From contig NZ_JACVPZ010000001.1 of NCBI RefSeq assembly GCF_018881605.1, positions 1,612,001 through 1,676,000 of the forward strand: DNA of 64,000 nt, in the 5' to 3' direction. Each line of letters starts with the position of its first letter. Position 1 is the first letter of the stretch. Position numbers and translations under genes: made by a program. Source of the stretch: Polynucleobacter sp. UB-Tiil-W10 (lineage in GTDB: Bacteria; Pseudomonadota; Gammaproteobacteria; Burkholderiales; Burkholderiaceae). The notes beneath the pieces were generated by a model that was not told where the DNA came from, did not search any database, and worked only from the letters and a program-made list of their open reading frames with translations. Of this stretch, positions 56,580-64,000 are shown piece by piece.

Positions 56580-57218
56580 ATGAAAATTACCCACATCAAA
56601 AAACTCTTAACAGTTTCTGGATTTATTCTAGCCACATGCCTCATGCAGAACGCAGCAGTGGCTCAACAAAAGAATGATCCCAAGTTCAACAAAATGATGA
56701 CTGACAGCTTTAGGGCTGACGGTATCGCAGGATTAGATCGCATTGTGCAAGACGAGACTCAAAAGTTTTGTTCCGACCCCGTGTTTGCTAATAGCAAACA
56801 AGGTGAAAAAATGCGTGAAAAGATTCAGAAGATGAATATGGACAGCATTAAGCAGCCATCTGATGGTAAGTACGTTGGCGACTGGAAGAAGGGTGAAGCC
56901 ATTGCGCAAAGCGGTCGCGGTGCCACTTGGACCGATAAGGCTGACACCGTCATTGGCGGAGGTTGTTATAACTGTCACCAGATTGATCCAAAAGAAATTT
57001 CTTATGGAAATATTGGCCCATCATTAACAGGTTATGGAAAGATGCGCGGCTACTCACAAGAAGTGGTGACCTATACCTGGAATCGTATTAATAATTCCAA
57101 GGCATACAACGCATGTAGCAATATGCCGCGCTTTGCACACTTCAAACTCTTAAATGAGCAACAGATTCAGGATGTCATGGCATTGCTGCTTGATCCTGCT
57201 TCACCAGTAAATCAATAA
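56580..57218 (+). CDS. soxX: SoxX cytochrome c
   Basis: A 212-residue monoheme subunit of SoxXA. A signal peptide (about 1-28) and a long N-terminal extension of about 90 residues precede the heme site CYNCH (129-133). GNIGPSLTGYG follows, and the distal Met is probably in SNMPRFAHFKLL. It is 19 nt after soxA and is followed by a hairpin terminator. Confidence 0.94.
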   Translation: MKITHIKKLLTVSGFILATCLMQNAAVAQQKNDPKFNKMMTDSFRADGIAGLDRIVQDETQKFCSDPVFANSKQGEKMREKIQKMNMDSIKQPSDGKYVGDWKKGEAIAQSGRGATWTDKADTVIGGGCYNCHQIDPKEISYGNIGPSLTGYGKMRGYSQEVVTYTWNRINNSKAYNACSNMPRFAHFKLLNEQQIQDVMALLLDPASPVNQ

Positions 57219-57226
57219 AGAAGCAA

Positions 57227-57250
57227 AAAACAGGCCGACAGGCCTGTTTT
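57227..57250 (+). terminator. Intrinsic terminator or attenuator between soxX and soxB
   Basis: AAAACAGGCC (57227-57236) pairs perfectly with GGCCTGTTTT (57241-57250) around GACA, and a further T follows. It lies inside the sox gene series, 16 bp before the soxB start, so it either ends the upstream transcript partly or balances expression. Confidence 0.85.
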
Positions 57251-57265
57251 TATAAGGGGAATTTT

Positions 57266-58996
57266 ATGTCTTTAAGTCGCCGCGATTTTTTGCAGGCTTT
57301 AGCGATCGCCTCTGCAGGCGGGATGAGCTTGCAGTCAAATTTTGTGAATGCGCAAAGTACTGCGCAAAAATTTTATGACTTACCTAAATTTGGTAATGTG
57401 CACTTTCTGCATTTCACAGACTGCCATGCTCAGCTACTACCAATTTATTTCCGTGAGCCTAATGTAAATCTAGGTATCGGCGCTCAAGAAGGTAAAACGC
57501 CGCACTTAGTTGGCGAATATTTCTTAAAAGCGAATGGCATTGCACCGGGTACACGTGATGCTCACGCTTTTACGTATTTGGATTACGTTGCAGCAGCCCA
57601 AAACTACGGCAAGATGGGTGGTTTTGCCCATCTGGCTACATTGATTAAGCAAATGAAGGCAAATCGTCCTGGCGCCTTATTACTTGATGGTGGGGATACC
57701 TGGCAAGGTTCTGGCACGGCGCTTTGGACCAATGGCCAAGACATGGTCGATGCTGCTCTTGCATTGGGCGTAGATGTGATGACTCCACACTGGGAAATGA
57801 CTCTCGGGGAGAAGCGTGTCATGGAAATCGTCAATGGTGACTTCAAGGGAAAAGTTTCCTTTATAGCCCAAAATATTAAGACGGCAGACTTTGGGGATAT
57901 GGTCTTTAACCCATACGTTATGAAGGTACAGAACGGCATTCAGGTTGCCATCATTGGTCAGGCCTTCCCATACACACCAATTGCAAATCCTCGTTACTTC
58001 ACTCCTGATTGGACCTTTGGTATTCAAGAAGAGAATATGCAAAAGACGATTGATGAAGTGAGATCAAAGGGCGCTAAAGTAGTAGTGCTCCTATCTCACA
58101 ACGGCATGGATGTGGACCTGAAGATGGCCTCTCGCGTACGAGGTTTGGATGCAATCTTGGGCGGACATACCCATGATGGAGTGCCTATTCCAGTGAAGGT
58201 CAAGAATGCTGGTGGCGTTACGCTGGTTACCAATGCTGGATCCAATAGCAAGTTCTTGGGTGTGCTCGACTTTGATGTCAAGGGTGGAAAGCCAGTGGAT
58301 TTCCGCTACAAGCTTTTCCCAATTTTCTCTAATATGATTCCAGCAGATCCAACAATGAATAAGTTGATCGCTAAAGTCAGAGCTCCGTATGAAGCCAAGC
58401 TCAATGAGAAGTTAGCAACTACAGAGGGTCTCTTGTATCGCCGTGGTAACTTTAACGGTAGCTTTGATCAACTCATCCTTGATGGATTGATGGCGCAGAA
58501 GAATGCGGAGATTGCATTCTCGCCAGGCTTCCGCTGGGGAACCAGTCTATTGCCGGGTCAAGCGATTACACGCGAAAATCTCTTGGATCAAACGGCCATT
58601 ACCTACCCATACACCACTGTTACTAATATGAGTGGTGAAACAATCAAAACGATTCTGGAAGACGTGGCTGATAACTTGTTCAACCCAGATCCTTACTACC
58701 AGCAGGGTGGCGATATGGTCCGCGTCGGTGGAATGCAATACACAATCGATCCAGCGCAATCTGCAGGTAAACGAATTACTGATATGCGTCTGAATGGCAA
58801 ACCTATTGCAGCAAGCAAGACCTATAAGGTCGCAGGCTGGGCTCCAGTAAGCGAAGAGGCAAAAAACGCAGGTGGGGAAGCAATCTGGGATGTGATGGAG
58901 CGTCACTTGCGCGATGTCAAAGTCGTGAAAGCGGTTAAGCTTAACGAGCCGATTATTAAAGGCGTTGCCAATAACCCTGGTATGGCCCCAATTTAA
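57266..58996 (+). CDS. soxB: Thiosulfohydrolase SoxB
   Basis: A 576-residue dimanganese hydrolase that releases sulfate from the SoxY-bound thiosulfonate. A Tat signal is present (SRRDFLQALAIASAGG). Metal-binding motifs of the 5'-nucleotidase family are visible: LHFTDCHAQLLP, LDGGDTWQGSG, LLSHNGMDVD and LGGHTHDGVP. The start codon is preceded by AAGGGGA. It may be transcribed by read-through or from its own promoter near the hairpin. Confidence 0.97.
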   Translation: MSLSRRDFLQALAIASAGGMSLQSNFVNAQSTAQKFYDLPKFGNVHFLHFTDCHAQLLPIYFREPNVNLGIGAQEGKTPHLVGEYFLKANGIAPGTRDAHAFTYLDYVAAAQNYGKMGGFAHLATLIKQMKANRPGALLLDGGDTWQGSGTALWTNGQDMVDAALALGVDVMTPHWEMTLGEKRVMEIVNGDFKGKVSFIAQNIKTADFGDMVFNPYVMKVQNGIQVAIIGQAFPYTPIANPRYFTPDWTFGIQEENMQKTIDEVRSKGAKVVVLLSHNGMDVDLKMASRVRGLDAILGGHTHDGVPIPVKVKNAGGVTLVTNAGSNSKFLGVLDFDVKGGKPVDFRYKLFPIFSNMIPADPTMNKLIAKVRAPYEAKLNEKLATTEGLLYRRGNFNGSFDQLILDGLMAQKNAEIAFSPGFRWGTSLLPGQAITRENLLDQTAITYPYTTVTNMSGETIKTILEDVADNLFNPDPYYQQGGDMVRVGGMQYTIDPAQSAGKRITDMRLNGKPIAASKTYKVAGWAPVSEEAKNAGGEAIWDVMERHLRDVKVVKAVKLNEPIIKGVANNPGMAPI

Positions 58997-59029
58997 TTGG
59001 CTACATATTTAACTACACGAGAATAAAGC

Positions 59030-59467
59030 ATGAAAAAACTACTTTCTATCATTACAGTTGTGGCCATAGCGTTTGGATTTTGCTCTACCGCTTCAGCTCA
59101 GCCTGCTGGCAATACCAAGGTGGTTTATCACATTGATGATGCAGAAACTCAGGGTCTAAAAGGCCTGCGCAATATTCGCAATCATTTGGATACTTCTCCC
59201 GATACCATCATTATTGTTGTAACTCATGCTAATGGTGTTGATATGTTGATGGAAGGTGCCAAAGATAAGAAAAACAATGTGGAATATGCGCCATTGGTTG
59301 GGGCACTCAAATCTCGAGGTGTGAAATTTGAGGTGTGTGAGATCACTTTAAAGAATCGTAACTTGAAAAAAGATCAGTTCACGCTGGATGCGGATTTCAC
59401 CCCATCAGGTGTGGTACGTGTAGCTGACCTGCAATATAAAGATGGTTTTGCCTACATCAAGCCTTAA
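59030..59467 (+). CDS. Periplasmic DsrE-family protein
   Basis: A 145-residue protein with a signal peptide (about 1-24, ending ASAQ). The rest resembles DsrE/DsrF-like folds: KVVYHIDDAETQGLKGLRN, then IIVVTHANGVDMLM and KSRGVKFEVCEITLKNRNL, where C103 is at the usual reactive-Cys position. Many DsrE proteins carry persulfides, so handling of sulfur intermediates next to SoxB is a reasonable inference. It is 33 nt after soxB. Confidence 0.8.
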   Translation: MKKLLSIITVVAIAFGFCSTASAQPAGNTKVVYHIDDAETQGLKGLRNIRNHLDTSPDTIIIVVTHANGVDMLMEGAKDKKNNVEYAPLVGALKSRGVKFEVCEITLKNRNLKKDQFTLDADFTPSGVVRVADLQYKDGFAYIKP

Positions 59468-59477
59468 GCAATCCAGC

Positions 59478-60431
59478 ATGCAATGCTTGAAGAGTCTGAC
59501 GGGGATCCTTTTGGGATCCCTTGTATTTTTGAGTTCAGCTTTTGGGCAGGCAAAGCCTGCTGATCCAGTTCAGCTTAAACCCATCCAAGTAGCGCCTCAT
59601 ACTTATTTTGTGCGGGGCTTTCCAGAGCTAGGGAGTAGTACAAATCAAAACTTTATCTCGAATGCTGGGTTTGTCGTAACACCTGGTGGAGTAGTGGTGG
59701 TTGATGCCCTAGGCTCGCCTATTCTTGCGCAAAAGTTGATTGCTGAAATTCAGAAAATTACTTCGCAAAAAATTGTTGCCATCATCGTCAGTCACTATCA
59801 CGCCGATCATGTTTATGGTTTGCAGGAATTTAAAAAGATTGGCGCAAAGATTTATGCGCAAGGAGAGGGGCGAAATTATCTTTCCTCAGAAACAGCAAAG
59901 CAGCGCTTGATTGCCTCCAGAATTGATTTTGCTCCTTGGGTAAATGCAAATACAAGACTCATTTCTGCTGATGTATGGATTGATCAAAAATCGAAATTGA
60001 CAATTGGCGGGATTGATTTCTTGATCAGCAGGGTGGGGCCTGCTCATGCACCCGAGGATCTCATGGTGTATGTCCCTTCGGAGAGGGTGCTCTTTGCAGG
60101 TGATCTCGTATTCAGAGGACGCATTCCATTTGTTGGAAATGCGGATAGCAAAGGTTGGCTAGTAGCTCTAGATGAAATCGAAAAGTTAAATCCGAATATC
60201 GTGATCCCTGGCCATGGTAATTATTCGGTTAAGCCAACTGAGGATATTGTTTTTACTCGGAACTATTTGAAGTATTTGCGTGAATCCATGTCCAAAGCGG
60301 CTATTAATATGGATCCGTTCGAGGATGCTTATAAGCAGGCTGATTGGTCGGAATATGAGGGAATGCCTCTATTTAGGGCGGCTAATCGTATGAATGCCTA
60401 TAACGTCTACCTCTCTATTCAGGCTGAGTAA
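59478..60431 (+). CDS. SoxH-like MBL-fold metallo-hydrolase
   Basis: A 317-residue secreted metallo-beta-lactamase-fold protein. A signal peptide (about 1-24) is followed by the zinc motif SHYHADHVYGLQEF, a later PAHAPEDLMVYVPSERVLFAGD and VIPGHGNYS. It resembles SoxH and the quinoprotein-relay hydrolases; the substrate of SoxH is not firmly known. The ATG at 59478, 10 nt after the DsrE-like stop, is used. Confidence 0.85.
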   Translation: MQCLKSLTGILLGSLVFLSSAFGQAKPADPVQLKPIQVAPHTYFVRGFPELGSSTNQNFISNAGFVVTPGGVVVVDALGSPILAQKLIAEIQKITSQKIVAIIVSHYHADHVYGLQEFKKIGAKIYAQGEGRNYLSSETAKQRLIASRIDFAPWVNANTRLISADVWIDQKSKLTIGGIDFLISRVGPAHAPEDLMVYVPSERVLFAGDLVFRGRIPFVGNADSKGWLVALDEIEKLNPNIVIPGHGNYSVKPTEDIVFTRNYLKYLRESMSKAAINMDPFEDAYKQADWSEYEGMPLFRAANRMNAYNVYLSIQAE

Positions 60432-60489
60432 GGCAAAGTCGGCTATTGGGCCTTAAAATAGAGGATTAATGCTAAATCCTTGATTTGTA

Positions 60490-60807
60490 ATGAAAATGAT
60501 TTCCCTCCAATCTATTGCTGCAATCTTATTAAGTGCGCTAATGAGCGCGCCAGCGATTGCTGCCCCGGATTTGGCAAATGGTAAGGTCATTGATCAGCAA
60601 AAGTGTTACGCCTGCCATGCCAAGAAAAGTGGTTTTAGTAATGGCGATATGATTTACACCCGCTCAGACGGTAAGGTTAAAACCTTCGCTGATTTAAAGA
60701 AGATGGTTGCCCTTTGTAATACGGAACTCCGTCTCGATTTGTTCCCGGAAGATGAAGCAGACGTTGCTGCTTTTCTTAATCAACAATTTTATAAATTTAA
60801 ACCTTAA
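60490..60807 (+). CDS. Small monoheme cytochrome c
   Basis: A 105-residue periplasmic cytochrome with a signal peptide (about 1-24, ending AIAA) and one heme site CYACH (39-43). No Met is placed clearly as distal ligand. CNTELRLDLFPEDEADVAAFL near the C-terminus, taken as CNTELRLD plus DEADVAAFL, resembles the SHP class, in which an Asn can be the sixth ligand. It could accept electrons from SoxXA/SoxCD. The specific role is not known. Confidence 0.82.
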   Translation: MKMISLQSIAAILLSALMSAPAIAAPDLANGKVIDQQKCYACHAKKSGFSNGDMIYTRSDGKVKTFADLKKMVALCNTELRLDLFPEDEADVAAFLNQQFYKFKP

Positions 60808-60827
60808 TTTTTCAAGATACAGTCGCT

Positions 60828-61949
60828 ATGGATGTTGTTGATATTAGTTCTTTAAGTAAGTTAGTCCTTTGGGCCACTTTTGCCATTACCTTTTTCTTGG
60901 GTGCGGTCATGCAAAAGACTGGATTTTGTAGCATGGGGGCAGTTTCTGATGTCTTCATCATGTCCAGCTGGGATCGTTTAAAGCAATGGTTCTTGGCCAT
61001 TGGCGTTGCTATTATTGGCTTTACTTTAATGTCTTATTTTGGGGTCATTGATCCCTTAAAAAGCTTATATACCGGCAGTAAATTTTTATGGCTCTCTACT
61101 GCTGTGGGAAGTATCTTGTTTGGCTTCGGCATGGTTTTGGCATCAGGGTGCGGCAGTAAAACACTCATTCGTATCGGCGGCGGCAATTTAAAGTCTATCG
61201 TTGTATTTATGGTGCTGGGTTTAACGGCTTACATGACGATGCGCGGTTTCTTAGGGGTTGTTCGCATCAATACTCTAGATACTTTCTTTATTGCTTTCAA
61301 TACTCCACAAGACCTGCCTAGTCTTTTAAGTGCACCTTTGGGTATTGCACGTCCTGATCTTCATTTGGCTCTAGGCTTGCTCATTGGCTCTGCGTTTATT
61401 GCATACGCCTTAATGAGTAAAGCATTTTGGACTGCTGAAAATGTATTTGCAGGCATTGCTGTTGGTTTGGCGATCTGTGCCGTATGGTGGGTATCTGGAA
61501 ATCTCGGCTTTGTTGCTGAAGATCCCAATACTTTAGAAGAGATATTTTTAGTAACGAACTCTGGACGTATGGAGAGCTTATCTTTTGTAGCCCCTTATGC
61601 CTATTCGTTAGACTGGCTCATGATGTATAGCGATACCTCTAAAGTATTAACTGTCGGCATCATGGCTGTGTTGGGAATGATTTTGGGATCAGCCGTGATC
61701 TCTATTGCAACAAAATCGTTCCGCTGGGAATCTTTTCGTAATACTGAAGACACTGCAAATCATTTGGTCGGCGCTGCATTAATGGGCTTTGGCGGCGTCA
61801 CCGCCTTAGGTTGTACAGTAGGGCAAGGTTTGAGTGGCATCTCAACGTTAGCTCTTGGTTCCTTACTGGCCTTACCGGGATTTATTTTTGGAGCTTATTT
61901 AGGTTTGCGTTATCTACAAGTTCGTCTTGCTCCAAATCCTTGCAGTTAA
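60828..61949 (+). CDS. YeeE/YedE family sulfur transporter, long form
   Basis: A 373-residue membrane protein with about ten spans, equal to two YeeE/YedE (DUF395) repeats. Each repeat has its conserved Cys: ASGCGSKTLIRIGGG near residue 105 and LGCTVGQGLSG near 325. YeeE of E. coli-type bacteria transports thiosulfate through a relay of such Cys. It is 20 nt after the cytochrome gene and fits thiosulfate uptake or sulfur export for the Sox system. Confidence 0.88.
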   Translation: MDVVDISSLSKLVLWATFAITFFLGAVMQKTGFCSMGAVSDVFIMSSWDRLKQWFLAIGVAIIGFTLMSYFGVIDPLKSLYTGSKFLWLSTAVGSILFGFGMVLASGCGSKTLIRIGGGNLKSIVVFMVLGLTAYMTMRGFLGVVRINTLDTFFIAFNTPQDLPSLLSAPLGIARPDLHLALGLLIGSAFIAYALMSKAFWTAENVFAGIAVGLAICAVWWVSGNLGFVAEDPNTLEEIFLVTNSGRMESLSFVAPYAYSLDWLMMYSDTSKVLTVGIMAVLGMILGSAVISIATKSFRWESFRNTEDTANHLVGAALMGFGGVTALGCTVGQGLSGISTLALGSLLALPGFIFGAYLGLRYLQVRLAPNPCS

Positions 61950-61973
61950 TTTTAAAAATTGATAGATTAAATA

Positions 61974-62411
61974 ATGCAAATTGATTGGATATCTTTTACC
62001 CCATTGCCTTCACTCCTTGGTGGGATGATCCTTGGGGTAGCTGCAGCTCTTTATGTATTGCTTCATGGGCGTATTTTAGGAATTAGCGGAATTGTTTCTG
62101 GTTTGCTGCATCCTCAATTGAGTGATTCAGCATGGCGAGTTAGCTTGGTTTTGGGTTTAGTCTCCGCACCTTTTTTTGCCGCACTTTTTTTTGGAATATT
62201 CCCAGTCGTAGAAATTGATTCAAATTGGTTTGCGATTGTGATTGCCGGTCTTCTAGTTGGCTTTGGCGCTCAATATGGATCAGGTTGCACTAGTGGTCAT
62301 GGCATCTGTGGGCTTTCGCGTTTGTCTCCCCGATCACTAGTGGCTACTCTATCTTTTATGGGTGCAGGCTTTCTGATGGTTTTTATTCTTCGCCATTTGA
62401 TCGGAGGCTAA
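61974..62411 (+). CDS. YeeE/YedE family protein, half-size, first of pair
   Basis: A 145-residue membrane protein with four to five spans, a single YeeE/YedE unit. The conserved Cys motif is QYGSGCTSGHGICGLSRLS. Half-size proteins of this kind occur as adjacent pairs (PmpA/PmpB type) thought to form one transporter. It is 1 nt before the next gene. Confidence 0.87.
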   Translation: MQIDWISFTPLPSLLGGMILGVAAALYVLLHGRILGISGIVSGLLHPQLSDSAWRVSLVLGLVSAPFFAALFFGIFPVVEIDSNWFAIVIAGLLVGFGAQYGSGCTSGHGICGLSRLSPRSLVATLSFMGAGFLMVFILRHLIGG

Positions 62412-62412
62412 G

Positions 62413-62856
62413 ATGAAAAAACATTTTGGTCTTGTTAGTCAATACGCTATTGGCGTCCTTTTTGGTTGGGGTTTAATCATCTCGGGCATGAGCAATCCTC
62501 AGAAGATCTTGGGATTTTTGGATTTGACCGGTCTCTGGGATCCTTCCTTGATGTTTGTCATGTTGGGTGCTGTGATTGTGGGTCTTGGGGGTTTTTATGT
62601 CGTTAGCAAAAGAACGCAAGCCTTTTTTGGCGGCGCCTTGCATATCCCAAATCGCCGAGACATTACCAAGCCCCTCATTATTGGCAGCTTGATTTTTGGA
62701 GCGGGCTGGGGAATTGCTGGGTTTTGTCCAGGTCCAGCACTGGTTGCTTTGGGCGCTGGCCACCTTAAGGCCTTGGTATTTATTATTGCCATGCTTGCTG
62801 GGATGGAGATTTGCGAGCGCTTCTTTACTGCCCATAGAAACAAGCCAAACCCCTGA
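62413..62856 (+). CDS. YeeE/YedE family protein, half-size, second of pair
   Basis: A 147-residue membrane protein with four spans. It has GWGLIISGMSNPQKILGFLD near the start and AGFCPGPALVALG, the Cys motif of the DUF6691 half, near residue 105. Together with the preceding gene it should build a two-part sulfur transporter. The locus thus encodes one long and one split transporter of the same superfamily. Confidence 0.87.
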   Translation: MKKHFGLVSQYAIGVLFGWGLIISGMSNPQKILGFLDLTGLWDPSLMFVMLGAVIVGLGGFYVVSKRTQAFFGGALHIPNRRDITKPLIIGSLIFGAGWGIAGFCPGPALVALGAGHLKALVFIIAMLAGMEICERFFTAHRNKPNP

Positions 62857-62912
62857 AGCTAGCCTGATTTAAAATCAACCCTATTACACAGACATTTAAT
62901 GTAGAGGGTTTC

Positions 62913-63257
62913 ATGAGTCTTCCTATTTCTTGCCACAACACCCAGTTTGGCACTCTTGGTCAAATCGACCCTAGCCATTTAGTAGAAATTGCCCAGCAGG
63001 GTTACAAGAGCGTGATTAATAATCGCCCTGATGGTGAGGGTGGCCCTGGTCAACCCTTGAATGCCGCGATTCAGGCTGAAGCTGAAAAGCTCGGCTTAAA
63101 TTACGTTTACTTGCCAGTGATTCCAGGTGCATTTACTCAGGCCCAAGTTCAAGAAATGGCGCGCCTCTTGAAAACTCTGCCAGGTCCTATTTTGGCTTTT
63201 TGTCGTTCAGGTGCTCGCTCTACAAACTTATATCAACTTGCTTTGCAACTTGGTTAA
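62913..63257 (+). CDS. TIGR01244/DUF442 family sulfur transferase or phosphatase
   Basis: A 114-residue protein with a dual-specificity-phosphatase-like fold. The active-site loop is CRSGARS, with Cys97 as nucleophile, and VINNRPDGEGGPGQP is conserved in the family. These proteins are often fused to, or sit beside, persulfide dioxygenase-type MBL proteins in sulfide oxidation. That gives a sulfur-transfer role some support here, though a phosphatase activity cannot be excluded. Confidence 0.85.
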   Translation: MSLPISCHNTQFGTLGQIDPSHLVEIAQQGYKSVINNRPDGEGGPGQPLNAAIQAEAEKLGLNYVYLPVIPGAFTQAQVQEMARLLKTLPGPILAFCRSGARSTNLYQLALQLG

Positions 63258-63280
63258 TTAAAAAGAGCATTCGCTAAAGC

Positions 63281-63700
63281 ATGCGCATCACGATTCCGGA
63301 AGATAGAAAACTCGTTCATGAAATGATCATGCCCATTCGTTGGGGTGATATGGATGCGTATGGGCATGTCAACAATACTGTGTACTTTCGGTATATGGAA
63401 CAAGCTCGATGCGAGTGGATTACTTCATTGGGTTATGAAGTTGCACCTGGTCGCGAATCGATGTTGATGATCAATGGCTTTTGTAATTTCTATCAACAAC
63501 TTGCTTATCCAGGTGAGTTGATACTCAAGACCTCGATTGGTGCAGTGGGCCGAACTAGCCTTGATCTGTATACCAGCATGGCGTTAACTACCGCGCCTGA
63601 TGCAGAGGCTGCCATTGGCGGTGCAACAATGGTCTGGGTAGATCTCACCACGAATACATCAGCGCCTTGGCCTGAGCACGTTCTGCAAAAGTTGCGCTAG
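63281..63700 (+). CDS. Acyl-CoA thioesterase (hotdog fold, 4HBT type)
   Basis: A 139-residue single-hotdog protein. IRWGDMDAYGHVNNTVYFRYMEQ, seen as RWGDMDAYGHVNNTVYF, contains the catalytic Asp of the 4-hydroxybenzoyl-CoA thioesterase group. The acyl substrate is unknown. The gene ends 6 nt before mnmH. Confidence 0.9.
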   Translation: MRITIPEDRKLVHEMIMPIRWGDMDAYGHVNNTVYFRYMEQARCEWITSLGYEVAPGRESMLMINGFCNFYQQLAYPGELILKTSIGAVGRTSLDLYTSMALTTAPDAEAAIGGATMVWVDLTTNTSAPWPEHVLQKLR

Positions 63701-63706
63701 TCGATC

Positions 63707-64000
63707 GTGCAACCCAGTAATCCCCACATCCTAAGGTCCGAACAATTTTTATCTGAGTTGGATCAATTTGATCTCATTATTGACGTCAGATCTCCAGCGG
63801 AATTTGCCTTGGATCATATTCCGGGTGCGGTCAACTATCCGGTTCTCAGCAACGAAGAGCGTATAACGATTGGCACTTTGTACAAGCAGGAATCTCCATT
63901 TGCCGCCAAGAAATTGGGTGCCGCATTAGTCTCACGTAATATTGCCAATCATCTCGAAAATCATTTTCTGGACTTGCCTCGTGAATGGCGACCACTCATT
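63707..64000 (+). CDS. mnmH: tRNA 2-selenouridine synthase, 5' part
   Basis: The first 98 codons of MnmH/SelU, cut by the window end. A rhodanese domain begins with FDLIIDVRSPAEFALDHIPG and continues NYPVLSNEERITIGTLYKQ, which is diagnostic for this family. The enzyme swaps sulfur for selenium in tRNA wobble 2-thiouridine. The start is the GTG at 63707, directly after an in-frame stop. The catalytic Cys and the P-loop domain lie beyond the window. Confidence 0.93.
   Translation, partial: MQPSNPHILRSEQFLSELDQFDLIIDVRSPAEFALDHIPGAVNYPVLSNEERITIGTLYKQESPFAAKKLGAALVSRNIANHLENHFLDLPREWRPLI

Noticed and set aside
59478-60431. Antibiotic-inactivating beta-lactamase
   Set aside because: The protein has the metallo-beta-lactamase fold, but its motifs and position after soxB fit SoxH-like hydrolases, not class B lactamases.
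1-64000. tRNA, rRNA, CRISPR, prophage or transposon
   Set aside because: No cloverleaf-like sequence, regularly spaced repeats, integrase, transposase or terminal inverted repeats were recognised on either strand; short structured RNAs could still have been missed by eye.

Overview
The window looks like chromosome of a free-living betaproteobacterium of the Burkholderiaceae, most likely Polynucleobacter or a close relative. This is an inference from family-level protein resemblance, the compact slightly AT-rich sequence, and gene orders familiar from Burkholderiales (sdhCDAB-sdhE-gltA-leuC-lipoprotein-leuD-leuB-asd-fimV-truA-trpF-trpB-trpA-accD-folC-dedD-cvpA-purF-metZ). No rRNA, tRNA, CRISPR array, insertion sequence, prophage or plasmid element was seen. 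No gap between genes exceeds about 210 bases.

Region 1 (1-8311): the 5' part of a PAS sensor histidine kinase on the minus strand, divergent from the pyruvate dehydrogenase operon aceE-aceF-lpd, which ends at a clear intrinsic terminator. Region 2 (8346-11141): a phasin, a DMT-family exporter and a periplasmic D,D-endopeptidase. Region 3 (11139-23772, minus strand): an IclR regulator, pyrD, both bacterial N-end-rule aminoacyl-transferases (bpt, aat), a NUDIX hydrolase, a fused pabB-pabC, a periplasmic cyclophilin, a two-repeat periplasmic protein of unknown function, a DsbA-fold isomerase, rarA, a DUF3429 protein, 3-hydroxyacyl-CoA dehydrogenase, a YfcG-like GST and a methionine-type aminotransferase. 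Region 4 (23858-27342): yaaA, a DUF2863 protein, a small secreted protein and mdh.

Region 5 (27501-50084, plus strand): a GntR regulator leads into the succinate dehydrogenase operon with its flavinylation factor, citrate synthase, leucine and aspartate-family genes, trpFBA, accD, folC, cvpA, purF, metZ and a methyltransferase. The TCA genes mdh, sdh and gltA are clustered around the GntR gene, whose start region carries a perfect palindrome.

Region 6 (50093-63257) is the accessory part: a thiosulfate-oxidation (Sox) island. An ArsR-type regulator heads soxC-soxD-soxY-soxZ-soxA-soxX-soxB. These are followed by a DsrE-like protein, a SoxH-like metallo-hydrolase, a small cytochrome c, three YeeE/YedE-type sulfur transport proteins and a TIGR01244 (DUF442) protein. 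Divergent from the regulator are modB and modC without modA; SoxC is a molybdoenzyme, so the neighbours make biochemical sense together. The predicted flow is thiosulfate uptake or handling, loading on SoxYZ by SoxXA, sulfate release by SoxB, and sulfane oxidation by SoxCD. The window closes with a thioesterase and the start of mnmH.

Nothing here is clearly an undescribed system. The points most worth checking are the promoter and operator architecture of the sox and gntR loci, the mod genes beside sox, the gene set downstream of soxB, and a 203-bp duplication in aceF that differs only at synonymous sites.
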